Source: Cladorhizidae sp. MBARI D1340-BT2 | Lineage: Eukaryota > Porifera > Demospongiae > Poecilosclerida > Cladorhizidae | Direction: 5' to 3' | Length of the DNA stretch: 64,000 nt | Assembly (NCBI GenBank): GCA_028752905.1 | Contig: JAQNBH010000011.1 | Coordinates: 5,971,625-6,035,624 of the forward strand | In this document: in pieces, positions 1 through 11,754 of the stretch | Layout of the letters: every line of letters starts with the position of its first letter | Position numbering within the stretch: the stretch's first letter is position 1 | Made by a program: the position numbers and the translations under genes | The notes under the pieces: model-generated | Told to the model about the DNA's origin: nothing | Seen by the model: only the letters and a program-made list of their open reading frames with translations | Databases searched by the model: none

Positions 1-71
1 TGCTTCCCTTCCCTCCCACAATGCTGAAGCCCAACTTCTCCGTGCCACGGTGGAGTTGGATGACTAGCACC
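1..71 (-). CDS. MPDZ: Exon (partial): start of PDZ domain I
   Basis: Acceptor TTGCTCTCCCTAG, then one base completing CAG with the previous exon. The frame reads VLVIQLHRGTEKLGFSIVGG followed by KGS, cut by the window edge. This is the first strand and GLGF-type loop of a PDZ domain with an extended VGGKGS, the type of the last PDZ (13) of MPDZ, so the C-terminus of the protein should lie a short way to the left. Confidence 0.8.
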
Positions 72-119
72 CTAGGGAGAGCAAGGCACAATAAATGATA
101 TATAGACGCAAGGGTTAAA

Positions 120-775
<656 letters not shown>

Positions 776-810
776 AAGGGCCTAGAACAAATCGTGCTCT
801 AAATACTTAC

Positions 811-1603
811 TGGTCCTCCACTTGGCCAGAACTAGGCATATCTATGTCATTGTAGGAGGAGTGAGTGTTTGGGGGGAGGGCTCCGTAGCCATGACCCACA
901 AAGCTGGCCGACCCCGTGCCATAGGCACCGGCCCCTCCGCCCCCATGAGGTACAACATAGGCGCCTCCCAGTCCACCATAAGTCACTCCTCCTTGAGCTC
1001 CTACATAAGCTCCTCCCCCACCATAAGTGGCCGCTCCTCCCGCTTGTCCTCCAACAGCAGAGATTCCAGTGCTGTAGTTGCCCCCACTGGGGTTCAGATT
1101 TGCCCCTCCCCCCGCCTGTCCTCCAACAGCAGAAATCCCAGTGTTGTAGTTGCCCCCATTGAGTTTGAGGTTCAAATTTGCTCCTCCCCCTGCTTGTCCT
1201 CCAACAGCAGAAATCCCAGTGTTGTAGTTGCTCCCACTGGGGTTCAAATTTGCTCCTCCCCCTGCTTGTCCTCCAACAGCAGAAATCCCAGTGTTGTAGT
1301 TGCCCCCACTGGGGTTCAAATTTGCTCCTCCCCCTGCTTGTCCTCCAACAGCAGAAATCCCAGTGTTGTAGTTGCCCCCACTGGGGTTCAAATTTGCTCC
1401 TCCCCCTGCTTGTCCTCCAACAGCAGAAATCCCAGTGTTGTAGTTGCCCCCACTGGGGTTCAAATTTGCCCCTCCCCCCGCTTGTCCTCCAACAGCAGAA
1501 ATCCCAGTGTTGTAGTTGCCCCCATTGGGGTTCAGCCCAGCTCCTCCAGGTGTCTCAAAGGGAAGCTGGGATCCAGCATTGGAATATGGAGGAGGTTCCC
1601 GCT
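811..1603 (-). CDS. MPDZ: Exon: PPxY motif and Gly-rich 24-residue tandem repeat
   Basis: Acceptor TTTACTTCTACAG, donor GGACCA|GTAAGT. Two bases, 263 codons, two bases. It begins REPPPYSNAGSQLPFE (PPxY), then about seven copies of a 24-residue unit (core GGNYNTGISAVGG) and a degenerate Gly/Tyr-rich tail, and ends DMPSSGQVED. A TAA lies across the donor (807-809), so an unspliced reading would stop there. The donor is strong, and splicing to base 71 restores a PDZ domain, so I take the stop as intronic. An unspliced or retained form would end VEDQ. Confidence 0.8.
1040..1535 (-). repeat. 72-bp coding minisatellite, about 7 copies
   Basis: Direct repeat with a period of 72 bases (24 codons) inside the 811-1603 exon. 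One copy has a slightly different end (LKLNGGN instead of NPSGGN). The period is a multiple of three, so copy-number change keeps the frame. Confidence 0.93.
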
Positions 1604-1619
1604 CTGTAGAAGTAAACAG

Positions 1620-2040
1620 GTGTAGTAGGAGTCATAAGTTAGTTAGGGACTATATATGGAATATAAGAGCATCTATAAACAGGTAGTATACAGGATGGAG
1701 TCATTTAAGTTAGTTAGGGACTATATATGGAATATAAGAGCATCTATAAACAGGTAGTATACAGGATGGAGTCATTTAAGTTAGTTAGGGACTATATATG
1801 GAATATAAGAGCATCTATAAACAGGTAGTATACGCGGATGGGAGTGATAAGTTAGTTAGGGACTATATATGGAATATAAGAGCATCTATAAACAGGTAGT
1901 ATACGCGGATGGGAGTGATAAGTTAGTTAGGGACTATATATGGAACATGAGAGCATCTATAAACAGGTAGTATACGGGGATGGGAGTGATAAGTTAGTTA
2001 GGAGGGACTACATGTATATGGAATATAAAAGCATCTATAA
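1620..2040. repeat. 71-bp minisatellite, about 5-6 copies
   Basis: Period 71; each unit contains ACTATATATGGAATATAAGA and CATCTATAAACAGGTAGTAT. It fills most of the intron 1604-2232 and begins in the bases directly beside the acceptor of the neighbouring exon. 2040-2232 is unique sequence with no feature seen. Confidence 0.93.
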
Positions 2041-2232
2041 ACTGAAACAAACTACTGCAATTAAGGGAGAGTCCATATAGTGAGAGAGACTAGAGTGGGA
2101 TTAGAGAGAGGTAAGATTACTCTATCTACACACGACGACAACAACTTTGAACATCGAACACAACGATGCCAGTACTGTCAACAGCACAACTGGACTACCC
2201 CCAAGTCATTCATGATGACAGTTTCTGAGTAC

Positions 2233-2428
2233 CTGATGGGATCCTAGCACGGTAGGAGTAATCCGGTGGTCGGAGAGGTGGGAGGAAGGAGTGCTCCATC
2301 TCCATCTCTCCAGTCATAAACTCTTGCTGCGCTGGTGGAGGCTGCTGCTGCTGCTGCGGAGGGATAACGTGGGCAGGGACCGTAACAGGGACATGTTCCA
2401 CCACGATCGTTATCGTTCCACTGCAATT
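2233..2428 (-). CDS. MPDZ: Exon: last strand of PDZ H and Pro/Gln-rich linker
   Basis: The acceptor has a long C/T tract ending CCCTTTTCAG; the donor is CCATCAG|GTACTC. 65 codons plus one base. NCSGTITIVVEHVPV completes beta-6 of PDZ H after QMLK. Then comes a Gln/Pro run (PPQQQQQPPP) and a PPxY motif, LRPPDYSYRARIPS. The leftover G joins AG of the next exon to give Glu. Confidence 0.8.
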
Positions 2429-2718
2429 CTGAAAAGGGGGAGGGGGGGGGGGGAATTAAAAAATTATATTTACTGGCGATGAAATCAACAACCTGGGGTT
2501 GCTAAAATGTACGAAACGTTGACTTGTTTGACGGTGCCATGCATAAGCTTTTCACGGGATACTCAAATAACTTCTGGGGCCCCCTAAGTCGTTGAACACA
2601 TTCAAAACAGGAGCACCACAAGGTTCTTGCGATGAACGAGTGTTAACCCCCCTCCAGCCCCCGCCCCTCCTCACTAACCTTCCATTAACCACACCTTATC
2701 CATCAATAAATACTATAC

Positions 2719-3053
2719 CTTCAGCATTTGGACCATGTAGTCTTGGGTGACCTGGGACATGTCGTGTCCGTTGATGGCCAGAATCCTATCTCCTGGCCTC
2801 AGTCGCTGATCAACATAGGCTTGCTTATTGGGAACGACTTCCTTGATAAAAACTCCGGGAGCCTCATTCTTCTCACAGATCAGCAGGCCCAGGCCTCCCG
2901 TCTCTGGTTTCACTAGTTCTATGGTCTCCACCTCGTAAACGATGGCACCTACAACGCCAGCAACACCCCCGCCATGGACGTTGGGCACGTTGACAGCTTC
3001 ACCAAGGACTGGATTAGGAATGCCCGATGGAGGAGAGATAGGCAAAGGCACCT
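2719..3053 (-). CDS. MPDZ: Exon: Gly/Val linker and PDZ domain H
   Basis: Acceptor CTCCACCTTGCAG, donor CTGAAG|GTATAG; two bases plus 111 codons, end phase 0. From residue 39: YEVETIELVKPETGGLGLLI (loop GLGL), APGVFIKEVVPNKQAYVDQ, RLRPGDRILAINGHDMSQVTQ and helix DYMVQMLK. It matches the MPDZ PDZ11 type, which follows PDZ10 directly in vertebrates, as here apart from the linker. Confidence 0.87.
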
Positions 3054-3479
3054 CTGCAAGGTGGAGGGAGGCAAGCAAGGAGAGAAGGTAGAAGAAGGAA
3101 TGAGGGGGGGTGAGGAGATGAACACCCCTAAAACCCCGCATGCTTATATTTATGATTAACAAATTTGGACCTCTGGAGCTCCACCCCCACACATGATATA
3201 ATTTACCATTGAGTAAGGTACAGAGTTCACATTAGATACTCTATTACAGCAACAAGCAATGTTCCCTATATTCTCCCGTTCCACCATAAATATCTTGTTG
3301 GGCAGGTCATTCAAGGTGTTGGAATAGCCAACCCCTCACCCCCTTTCTTCAACTAGAATAAAACATTCAGGGTGGTGGTTGTTCTCCAAGCAGATGTAAT
3401 TTCATGTAAGTAGAATAATGAAAGCTACACATCACCAATATATTAATAATAACAACAACAATAATAATGGTAACTTTCA

Positions 3480-3665
3480 ATGAACTCTCACGAAATTACA
3501 ATGACCGCAATGATCAACTTAATTTTTTTTTACTCTCTCGACATTTTGACTAGATGCTCTAGCCTTTATCAGGAATAAATTCTTCCTGATGAAGGCTAGA
3601 GCATCTTGTCGAAATGTCGAGAGAGTAAAAATTCAAGTTGATTGTTGAGAAGGTCATTGTAATAA
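3480..3665. repeat. Foldback element with long hairpin
   Basis: The sequence 3536-3626 is a near-perfect palindrome with arms of about 44 bases (TACTCTCTCGACATTTTGAC on the left, its complement on the right) around a short centre near 3583. Outer ends 3497-3522 and 3638-3663 are also inverted repeats (TACAATGACC / GGTCATTGTA). It has no coding capacity and is probably a MITE-like element. Related ends occur near 58740-58800 and 62388-62460. Confidence 0.75.
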
Positions 3666-4049
3666 TAATTACTGAAATTAAAAAAAAAAATATATTGGGT
3701 ACACATACATGATTTAAAAAAAGCTTTATTTTTATTTTTAATTGGTCAATGTGCATCCAAGTGACTCTATATAAAATATTTCCCCTCTCACATCATTGTG
3801 GTCTGACTGATTGTCAAGTTCCTCATACATACACCAGACTGCTTAAATACGTGTTGGTACATGCATACACTTATCTTTGCTACGGAAGAGAATATTTTTC
3901 AACAGAAATCTGCTTCTTTGCTGCAGAAAATATAGCTGCTCTATCTGGCAACAAACCTTTACCATGCTCCCATCATTTAATTTCTTTAAATCAAATTCAT
4001 ATATTTTTTTAAATTATTAAATGAATCAGATTAGATATTTTGGAAATTT

Positions 4050-4255
4050 GGAGTATCTTGGTACTGAAGTTGCTATGAATGTACTGGCTCTTGGTACTGA
4101 AGTTCGTGTACCAATGCTTCAAGCTCTTGGTACTGAAGTTGTTATGAGTGTACCAATGCTTCAAGCTCTTGGTACTGAAGTTGTTATGAGTGTACCAATG
4201 CTTCAAGCTCTTGGTACTGAAATTGTAACAAGTGCACTAATGCTTCAAGAATAAT
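4050..4255. repeat. 42-bp minisatellite, about 4-5 copies
   Basis: Period 42, unit with CTTGGTACTGAAGTTGTTAT and ACCAATGCTTCAAGCT. Intronic. The short open frames through it are periodicity artefacts. Confidence 0.9.
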
Positions 4256-4885
4256 GTCTGCGAAAGAAAGCACAAGAAGTTGAAGACAAATTTGGTGAGT
4301 TCTTTTCAGTGTGCTGGTTTACGAAGAATCAAGGCAGGCTGGAAGTGTTCTCAGAGCTCATAACAGTTGAATATACTGATAGAAGCTAGAAGCTGCTTAA
4401 GTGAGCTTGAGCTTGGATATGACCTTTCTTTTGAGGGTTTAGCCATTGCAAAATGTGGGCCAATTCAATACAAAAAGTGCAACCATACTCTCAGACACCT
4501 TTCCACAGTGATAACTGATGTTTTAACTTCAGTGTACACCTGAAGCCACGTACTTGGGAGTGTAACTAGCTCCTCCCCCTCACATGCTGCAGTGTGTCGA
4601 CTACCACAATGATATGCACGCTGGCAGTAATAAGGTGACTGGAGAGATGAGCTACTTTGTGGAAATCTGCACTCCGTAGTCTAGTAGTGCCAGGCAATTG
4701 ACAAGCTCTAGAAATCACTTCAAAACATGGCACTTCATTATGATGATCTGAGCCTGAAAAAATAAATCAACACCTCCTGGAGGGGGCCTGGTCTGAATAG
4801 GCTGTGGTCAGAACATGTTGAGAGTTGCTGCTTTAAAACAATGGCCTTGCCAAGAAACTTTGATTGTCTAATTCATCAAAGCACT

Positions 4886-4921
<36 letters not shown>

Positions 4922-5874
4922 AAGATGATTGAAAGGTACCAAGATAAACAACAGAGCTCTACATTACCAATAATCATCTATCAGGTGAGAAACCACATGT
5001 TGATAGGATATCCCCCCTCTCTCCCCCCTCTCCTCTCCCTGCATGCAAGCTGGGACCGGACTAGAGGCGTGCATAGGTGCACTTGCCAAAGGTGAGACAG
5101 ACCTTGCGGAGGACAATCCATTTCACATGAACTTCAGGAGCATTATGTGCATGGCTAGCTTTGTGGTAAGTATTCCTGAAGCTAGGAGAAGCAAACAACA
5201 CAACATGTTTGTGAGAAAAGCCAAGTGGAAAGTGATGAGCACAGAGAAACAACAAGCTTGTGTGTACCACAGAAGACTGGTCAAGCCAGCTGCTAGAATG
5301 GGGGCAAACAAGATTGTGCAAACAAGCTGTCAAAATAACTCGGCAAACGGGACAAACAAGATGTTTATGTTAAAAAAAAATTCAAGTTGCTGGTGTGACA
5401 TTTTTTGCCAGAATTTCTCGCATCTAGAGCAACATGTCAACATGTTTACTTAACAAACTTAACAAACCAAGTTCCAATTTTTTGAAGAAAAAAAAGAGGA
5501 AGATTCAACAAAGAAACAACCCGAGCTCCGCCAAGGCAAAGAGCATATCTTACACACACACACACACAAATACTGCAGGGGTTGTCTCATGAATGGTGAC
5601 ATAGCCAGGCAGGCCATGCACTATGCAAGAGAACTCTGGGTGGCTAAGACAGGCACACAAGGTTTGGAAAGAGAGCCCAATAACACACACACACATGAAA
5701 AAGCAAAGCTCACAAGACATTGACATTTGAGCATCTGGTCATGTACACCAGTCTTAGCAATATTTCTCAGAGTGGCAAAGTCAAGCTAAAACACCCACAA
5801 CACAAGTACCAGTAATTGTTTGTAAAAAACACTTTTAGTTAATTTATCTAGACACTAATCTACAAGCTCCTTAC
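4256..5874. other. Intron sequence without recognised gene; (G)34 tract
   Basis: There is a run of 34 G at 4887-4920. A 136-codon open frame on the plus strand (5043-5453) has no recognisable motif and no splice context, so I do not call it. Short CA runs lie at 5550-5568 and 5683-5694. Nothing else is seen. Confidence 0.6.
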
Positions 5875-6135
5875 CAACGAAGTCATTATTAAAATGACCT
5901 GAAAGAGGCCACATCTCTCGGCGCCAGGTCTCAGGAGAAAACGGCAGCTGTATGTACCAGCCTCCAGGAGCTGGGAGATTCATAAAAGAGGTCCGCATTG
6001 GCTCTTGCTGCTCAGGCTGTGGGCTATTGGCTATCTTCTGCTGCTTCTTATCCATGGAGGCAGAGATCGGATGGAAGAAATGAAAATGCGGTCCAGTGCT
6101 CTTATTTATGTACTCCATGTGTGACATGACGTAGG
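5875..6135 (-). CDS. Candidate linker exon, 261 bp, possible cassette exon
   Basis: A 261-bp open segment with acceptor CACTGCCCTACAG and donor TTCGTTG|GTAAGG. Two leading and one trailing base make it phase 1 on both sides, exactly what the flanking PDZ G and PDZ H exons require; those two also join correctly without it. It encodes YVMSHMEYINKSTGPHFHFF, a Lys/Gln-rich part, then Trp/Pro-rich PAPGGWYIQLPFSPETW and WPLSGHFNNDFV. I recognise no family. The open frame extends upstream to about 6290 without Met, so an independent small gene or a different acceptor is possible. Confidence 0.45.
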
Positions 6136-6434
6136 CTGTAGGGCAGTGACGTAAGGAGGTGTAGCTCTGGAGCTCTCTGTAGGATGCTTTTGCAGTGGCA
6201 GCTGGAGGGGACAGGATGTGGGTGGTCTTACCACAAGAAAGTGTTCTGGGTAGAACTGGAACAGCTATGACTACAAAATACCTGCAAATCAGAGCCAGCT
6301 ACCTCCCCTTTCTATACTGGAAAAATAGATAGCATGGCAAATCCAAATGGTACTCAAGATAAGATTCCATAGCTATTTATTAAGAGAGGAAGGAGCTCAA
6401 CACAGCTAAACGGTTCTAGGTAGGTATACTATAC

Positions 6435-6437
<3 letters not shown>

Positions 6438-6492
<55 letters not shown>
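6438..6492. repeat. (TG)n microsatellite
   Basis: About 27 TG dinucleotides, followed by AAC-rich sequence at 6525-6575. Confidence 0.95.
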
Positions 6493-6493
<1 letters not shown>

Positions 6494-6579
6494 TGTTACT
6501 CTATACAAGAAAAAAATGATGTATTAATTACCACCACCACAACAACAACAAGACAACAACAAGACAACAACAAAAAGAC

Positions 6580-7880
6580 AACTAATGTATGTACATGTAT
6601 TATAAAAAATTTAGGAACCAAAATATTCACACAACACTCAGGACTCCAGATTCCCCTTGACACTTAACCAAACGAAAAAATTATAACTTAAATGAGTGTT
6701 TCCCTTCCATTTTTTTTAGCAGTATAGATTGCCTTGTCTGGTGGTCTCAGCTGCCAACTAATATTGTCTACATTTCACCATTCATGCCCAACTAGTGTAA
6801 CATACACAAACCATCCTACCTCTATTTAACTTGACTCTTCATAGAAGATAAGCTTCTCGGAACTGCTTAATCAGATCACTTGCTGCTAGCACGCTTAAGC
6901 TGCTACTTCACACTCGCTCGCTAAGATTGAGTTGAATGCATTTCCCAGTTTTTCGAAATCAAGAAAAATACACAGCCAAGCTTCTCTCTTTGGCCGGCTT
7001 AGAAACACTTACTTCAGCCAATGCATGCATGCTCTGGCCTTGCTTAGGTTGATAGTGAACTGGTGACATGAGGCGAGGTGCTTAGCTGATAGTCATCGAG
7101 TATTTTGTACATGTACTAAAGCTTTAGGGAAAGAAAGAAGATGAGACTGGAAAACAAATTAACCAGGTTTTGGAGATAAAAAAATAATAATAAATAAATA
7201 AATATAAATAAACAATATATATCTAATTAATATCTAATTATCAAAAATATTGTTTGTTTATTAGTATTTTGTTTATTAGTATATAAGTATATATCATGAA
7301 AACAATAAATAAATAAACAAATAAAATTAAATTGAAAATAAATAAATAAATTATAAAAAAATGGGGGGGGATTAAGTTGTCTGGTTTACTGCTTAGTGAA
7401 GAATTCAAGGCATGCTGGAAGCACTTTTGGAGTTTAAAATGTTCCAAGAAACCTTTTAAGATCTGTTAAAAAGCTGCCAAATGAATATAGCTGATATGAG
7501 AGCTTTCCCCCCTACCATTGTGAAGTCTGCCATCTTTAAACCTAATGTAGAGGTGCTAACTACCACCAACCCTCTTTAATATGCATCTTGCTGTTTCTGG
7601 AGCTCTGTGAAGGATGGACAAGCTTAACACAATTGGCAAGCTTTATCTTTATATGTGCAAGTAGCAGTATCAGGGTAGCAGTATCAGGGGCACAAGATAT
7701 CCAGAGGAACCAATAATGTGTTAAGTAAGTTTAAAAAAATAATATTTTCCAGACTTTAGCCAGGAGGGAGAAAGTGGGAGAGGTATGGGCAGAAGCAACC
7801 ACAGCCTTCCCTATGCAGGGCTGGTGGTGGATAATTATGCCTGGTAACCAGCCACAAGCAAAAAGGGCCAGTTGAGCTCC
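6580..7880. other. Intron sequence, A/T-rich, no gene seen
   Basis: Unique sequence with an AT-rich part at 7175-7365 (TAAA/TAAT runs). No exon of the PDZ gene, RNA gene or transposon was recognised. Confidence 0.5.
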
Positions 7881-7884
7881 ATCA

Positions 7885-9060
7885 AACATGTTGTTGGAGA
7901 GGATAACCTCTGCTCTTGCTGACTCCATCAAACATGTGGAGAGGACAACCTCTGCTCTTGCTGACTTCACCAAACATGTGGAGAGGACAACCTCTGCTCT
8001 TGCTGACTTCACCAAACATGTGGAGAGGACAACCTCTGCTCTTGCTGACTTCACCAAACATGTGGAGAGGACAACCTCTGCTCTTGCTGACTTCACCAAA
8101 CATGTGGAGAGGACAACCTCTGCTCTTGCTGACTTCCACCAAACATGTGGAGAGGACAACCTCTGCTCTTGCTGACTTCACCAAACATGTGGAGAGGACA
8201 ACCTCTGCTCTTGCTGACTTCACCAAACATGTGGAGAGGACAACCTCTGCTCTTGCTGACTTCACCAAACATGTGGAGAGGACAACCTCTGCTCTTGCTG
8301 ACTTCACCAAACATGTGGAGAGGACAACCTCTGCTCTTGCTGACTTCACCAAACATGTGGAGAGGACAACCTCTGCTCTTGCTGACTCCATCAAACATGT
8401 GGAGAGGACAACCTCTGCTCTTGCTGACTTCACCAAACATGTGGAGAGGACAACCTCTGCTCTTGCTGACTTCACCAAACATGTGGAGAGGACAACCTCT
8501 GCTCTTGCTGACTTCACCAAACATGTGGAGAGGACAACCTCTGCTCTTGCTGACTTCACCGGAGAGGACAACCTCTGCTCTTGCTGACTTCACCAAACAT
8601 GTGGAGCGGACAACCTCTGCTCTTGCTGACTTCACCAAATATGTGGAGAGGACAACCTCTGCTCTTGCTGACTTCACCAAACATGTGGAGAGGACAACCT
8701 CTGCTCTTGCTGACTTCACCAAATATGTGAAGAGGACAACCTCTGCTCTTGCTGACTTCACCAAACATGTGGAGAGGACAACCTCTGCTCTTGCTGACTC
8801 CATCAAACATGTGGAGAGGACAACCTCTGCTCTTGCTGACTTTACCAAACATGTGGAGAGGACAACCTCTGCTCTTGCTGACTCCATCAAACATGTGGAG
8901 AGGACAACCTCTGCTCTTGCTGACTCCATCAAACATGTTGTTGGAGAGGACAACCTCTGCTCTTGCTGACTTCACCAAACATGTGGAGAGGACAACCTCT
9001 GCTCTTGCTGACTTCACCAAACATGTGGAGAGGACAACCTCTGCTCTTGCTGACTCTAGT
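7885..9060. repeat. 42-bp minisatellite, about 28 copies
   Basis: Period 42; unit with CCTCTGCTCTTGCTGACTTC and ACCAAACATGTGGAGAGGAC. Some units have TCCATC in place of TTCACC, and a few carry small indels (for example around 8130, 8560 and 8940). All six-frame open frames here are by-products. Confidence 0.96.
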
Positions 9061-9560
9061 CGACATATCTTCGACTCAAGGTCTAGGGGGGAAAAAGCTA
9101 AATTGGTACCAATTCACTTCCAGAAAGAGCTATTTGTCCTGCACCAGACTCGGTACATTTTGTGAGCACAAGTCTCATGATGCTTATTTGGATTCTTCAG
9201 CTGACAGTTATATATTAACATGAAATGCTTCAACCTCTGACTTCCAAGAAGCACCAGAATTGAAGGCTAGCATAGCAAACAGTGAAAGGTTTGATTTTGC
9301 AAGACTAAGAAGAAGCTACCACCAGACATATTGCAAGCAGGAAAACTCAAATGACTAGACTCTCTCCATCTCTATTTCATGGAAGGGGAGATGTGGATTT
9401 TGAAAGTCTGTAGACAGCCCGACTCTGCAAGACTAGCAACAAGACTCTTTAAAGGTCCGCATCTTGATTTGCATGCATAATGTAGGCTAATGATTAAACC
9501 CTTAGATTGTGTGAAAAACATCTTTATCCATCCATAGCTTCGATTGAGGAGAGAAATTAA
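9060..9560. other. Unique intron spacer between two minisatellites
   Basis: No gene, RNA or repeat recognised. Confidence 0.5.
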
Positions 9561-10265
9561 TGCAGATATGGATGAATCCACAGGGCCTGGCCAAGGCTGA
9601 GGTATTGCAGATATGGATGAATCCACAGGACCTGGCCAAGGCTGAAGTATTGCAGATATGGATGAATCCACAGGACCTGGCCAAGGCTGACAGATATGGA
9701 TGAATCCACAGGACCTGGCCAAGGCTGAAGTATTGCAGATATGGATGAATCCACAGGGCCTGGCCAAGGCTGAAGTATTGCAGATATGGATGAATCCACA
9801 GGGCCTGGCCAAGACTGAGGTATTGCAGATATGGATGAATCCACAGGGCCTGGCCAAGGCTGAGGTATTGCAGATATGGATGAATCCACAGGGCCTGGTG
9901 TATTGCAGATATGGATGAATCCACAGGACCTGGCCAAGGCTGAAGTATTGCAGATATGGATGAATCCACAGGGCCTGGCCAAGGCCGAAGTATTGCAGAT
10001 ATGGATGAATCCACAGGGCCTGGCCAAGGCTGAAGTATTGCAGATATGGATGAATCCACAGGACCTGGCCAAGGCTGAACTATTGCAGATATGGATGAAT
10101 CCACAGGACCTGGCCAAGGCTGAAGTATTGCAGATATGGATGAATCCACAGGGCCTGGCCAAGGCTGAGGTATTGCAGATATGGATGAATCCACAGGACC
10201 TGGCCAAGGCTGAGGTATTGCAGATATGGATGAATCCACAGGGCCTGGCCAAGGCTGAAGTATAT
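9560..10265. repeat. 45-bp minisatellite, about 15-16 copies
   Basis: Period 45; unit with GCAGATATGGATGAATCCAC and GGCCTGGCCAAGGCTGA. Two units are shortened (near 9690 and 9897). Confidence 0.96.
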
Positions 10266-10689
10266 TAATCTAGTAATCTAGTACGCTGTATGTATACAGC
10301 ATACTTAGAATGTACTAGACAGTGTTCTCCCCAGGATTTCTATAGACATGTCATTAGTGGAGTGGTGGACTAATAAACCATGATGTTCTGTGTTTTTATA
10401 CTCTTTATTGTGTGTACAGGCTGCAGGTGGACTGCACTACACATAATATTGATGCATGTAAAAGAGCTATGAATCGGTATAGCATCATGCAATGAGCAGT
10501 GCAGTACATAATACATTGACATAGATATTCCACATTAGGATTATACTGAAGCCTAGATGCAGTGAATATAATTTTCTTGAAACGTTTCTTGGTTGAAGTA
10601 ACCATTGTGCTATTTAAAATGAAGGCTTAGGTAGAAATGCACAGAGGGAGAGGAATACCATAGCAAGCATGTAACAAACTTACCAGATA

Positions 10690-10885
10690 TTTGGCTAAGA
10701 AAACAAGCTAAATCATTTTCATGCCAATCCTGTCGGCAAAAAAAAAAATAGACTGCCTTTGCACATGTTGTGTAACACAGGGCTTCGTAGACCCCAGGTT
10801 TTTATTAAGAAAATAAGCTAAATCTTTTTCATGCCAATCCTGTCGGCAAAAAAAAATAGACTGCCATTGCACATGTTGTGTACAG
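10690..10885. repeat. Two-copy direct duplication, about 111 bp apart
   Basis: A segment with CATGCCAATCCTGTCGGCAA, an A-run and TAGACTGCC occurs at about 10695-10775 and again at 10806-10880. The rest of 10265-11750 is unique intron with a run of 19 C at 11343-11361. Confidence 0.85.
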
Positions 10886-11754
10886 GCACTGCAGTATAAT
10901 GAGTACTGAGGCTTGATACGACTGTATGACATCTGACTAGATACGCTTCTGCAGTATGCCATGTTATACTCATGCACGTGTGCACCGTAAATTTGAAGTA
11001 TTTCGTGTTTAAAATAAAATATTTTGTGTCAATATATTTTCGTAGAACTCGCTGTGTATTTTACTGATGTAACTAACTGTGAGACAAGATGCAATTGACT
11101 TCTGAAGAGAACTCGGCTGAAATGCTATGGATGAGATGGTAGGCAAGAGGCTGTCTGTATGGAAACCAACAGTCGAGGGATTATGAAAGAGAGCCATCAA
11201 CTAAGAGATCGCCACACAGTAACTAGCAGAGAAAAAACACGCCACCAATATTGGACAAGTACCCAAGAAAATGCCAGAGCTGTGTTCACTTCTCACTTCA
11301 AATATCTTAGGAGAGAGCACTTCTAGAAGCTCTCTCTCTTCTCCCCCCCCCCCCCCCCCCCACCTGGTGTGTCTGCAAGAGCAGTTGGTAACACGAATCT
11401 CGCCTATCCACACCACACCGCCCCCCCATTTTTAATCTTCGTAAGTTAGTAGGACTACGAAAATTTATCAACAAATGAAAAATACCAATATGTACGTTAC
11501 TTACATTCACATACTAATTTGCATTGTATGCGAGTTCTAGCCAGCATGAAGCCCCTCCCCTCACTAGACAATCCATGCGTGCCAGTGTGCTGTGATGATG
11601 CTTCAGTTCTTATCTTTGTGGAGGTCACTTGCAATGCTCCCTCTCTCCCATGCATGACACGCAGGGAGACATGTGCCAAGAAGATTCACGTGCACACGTG
11701 CATATTCATGCTTGCACACACACTCATGCAAACCCACGCAAACACCATGCATAT

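Noticed and set aside
807..809. TAA as the normal end of the protein
   Set aside because: It overlaps a strong donor (GTAAGT), and splicing to base 71 in phase restores a PDZ domain start. Kept only as a possible retained-intron isoform.
822..1625. Plus-strand frames opposite the Gly-rich exon
   Set aside because: They are the complement of the coding minisatellite; the minus strand joins to PDZ exons with correct phase.
4887..4920. G34 tract as a functional element
   Set aside because: Homopolymer lengths of this size are commonly unstable or uncertain in assemblies. I list it but draw no conclusion.
5043..5453. 136-codon plus-strand open frame
   Set aside because: No recognisable domain, no splice support, and a composition like the surrounding intron; the start is next to a G34 tract.
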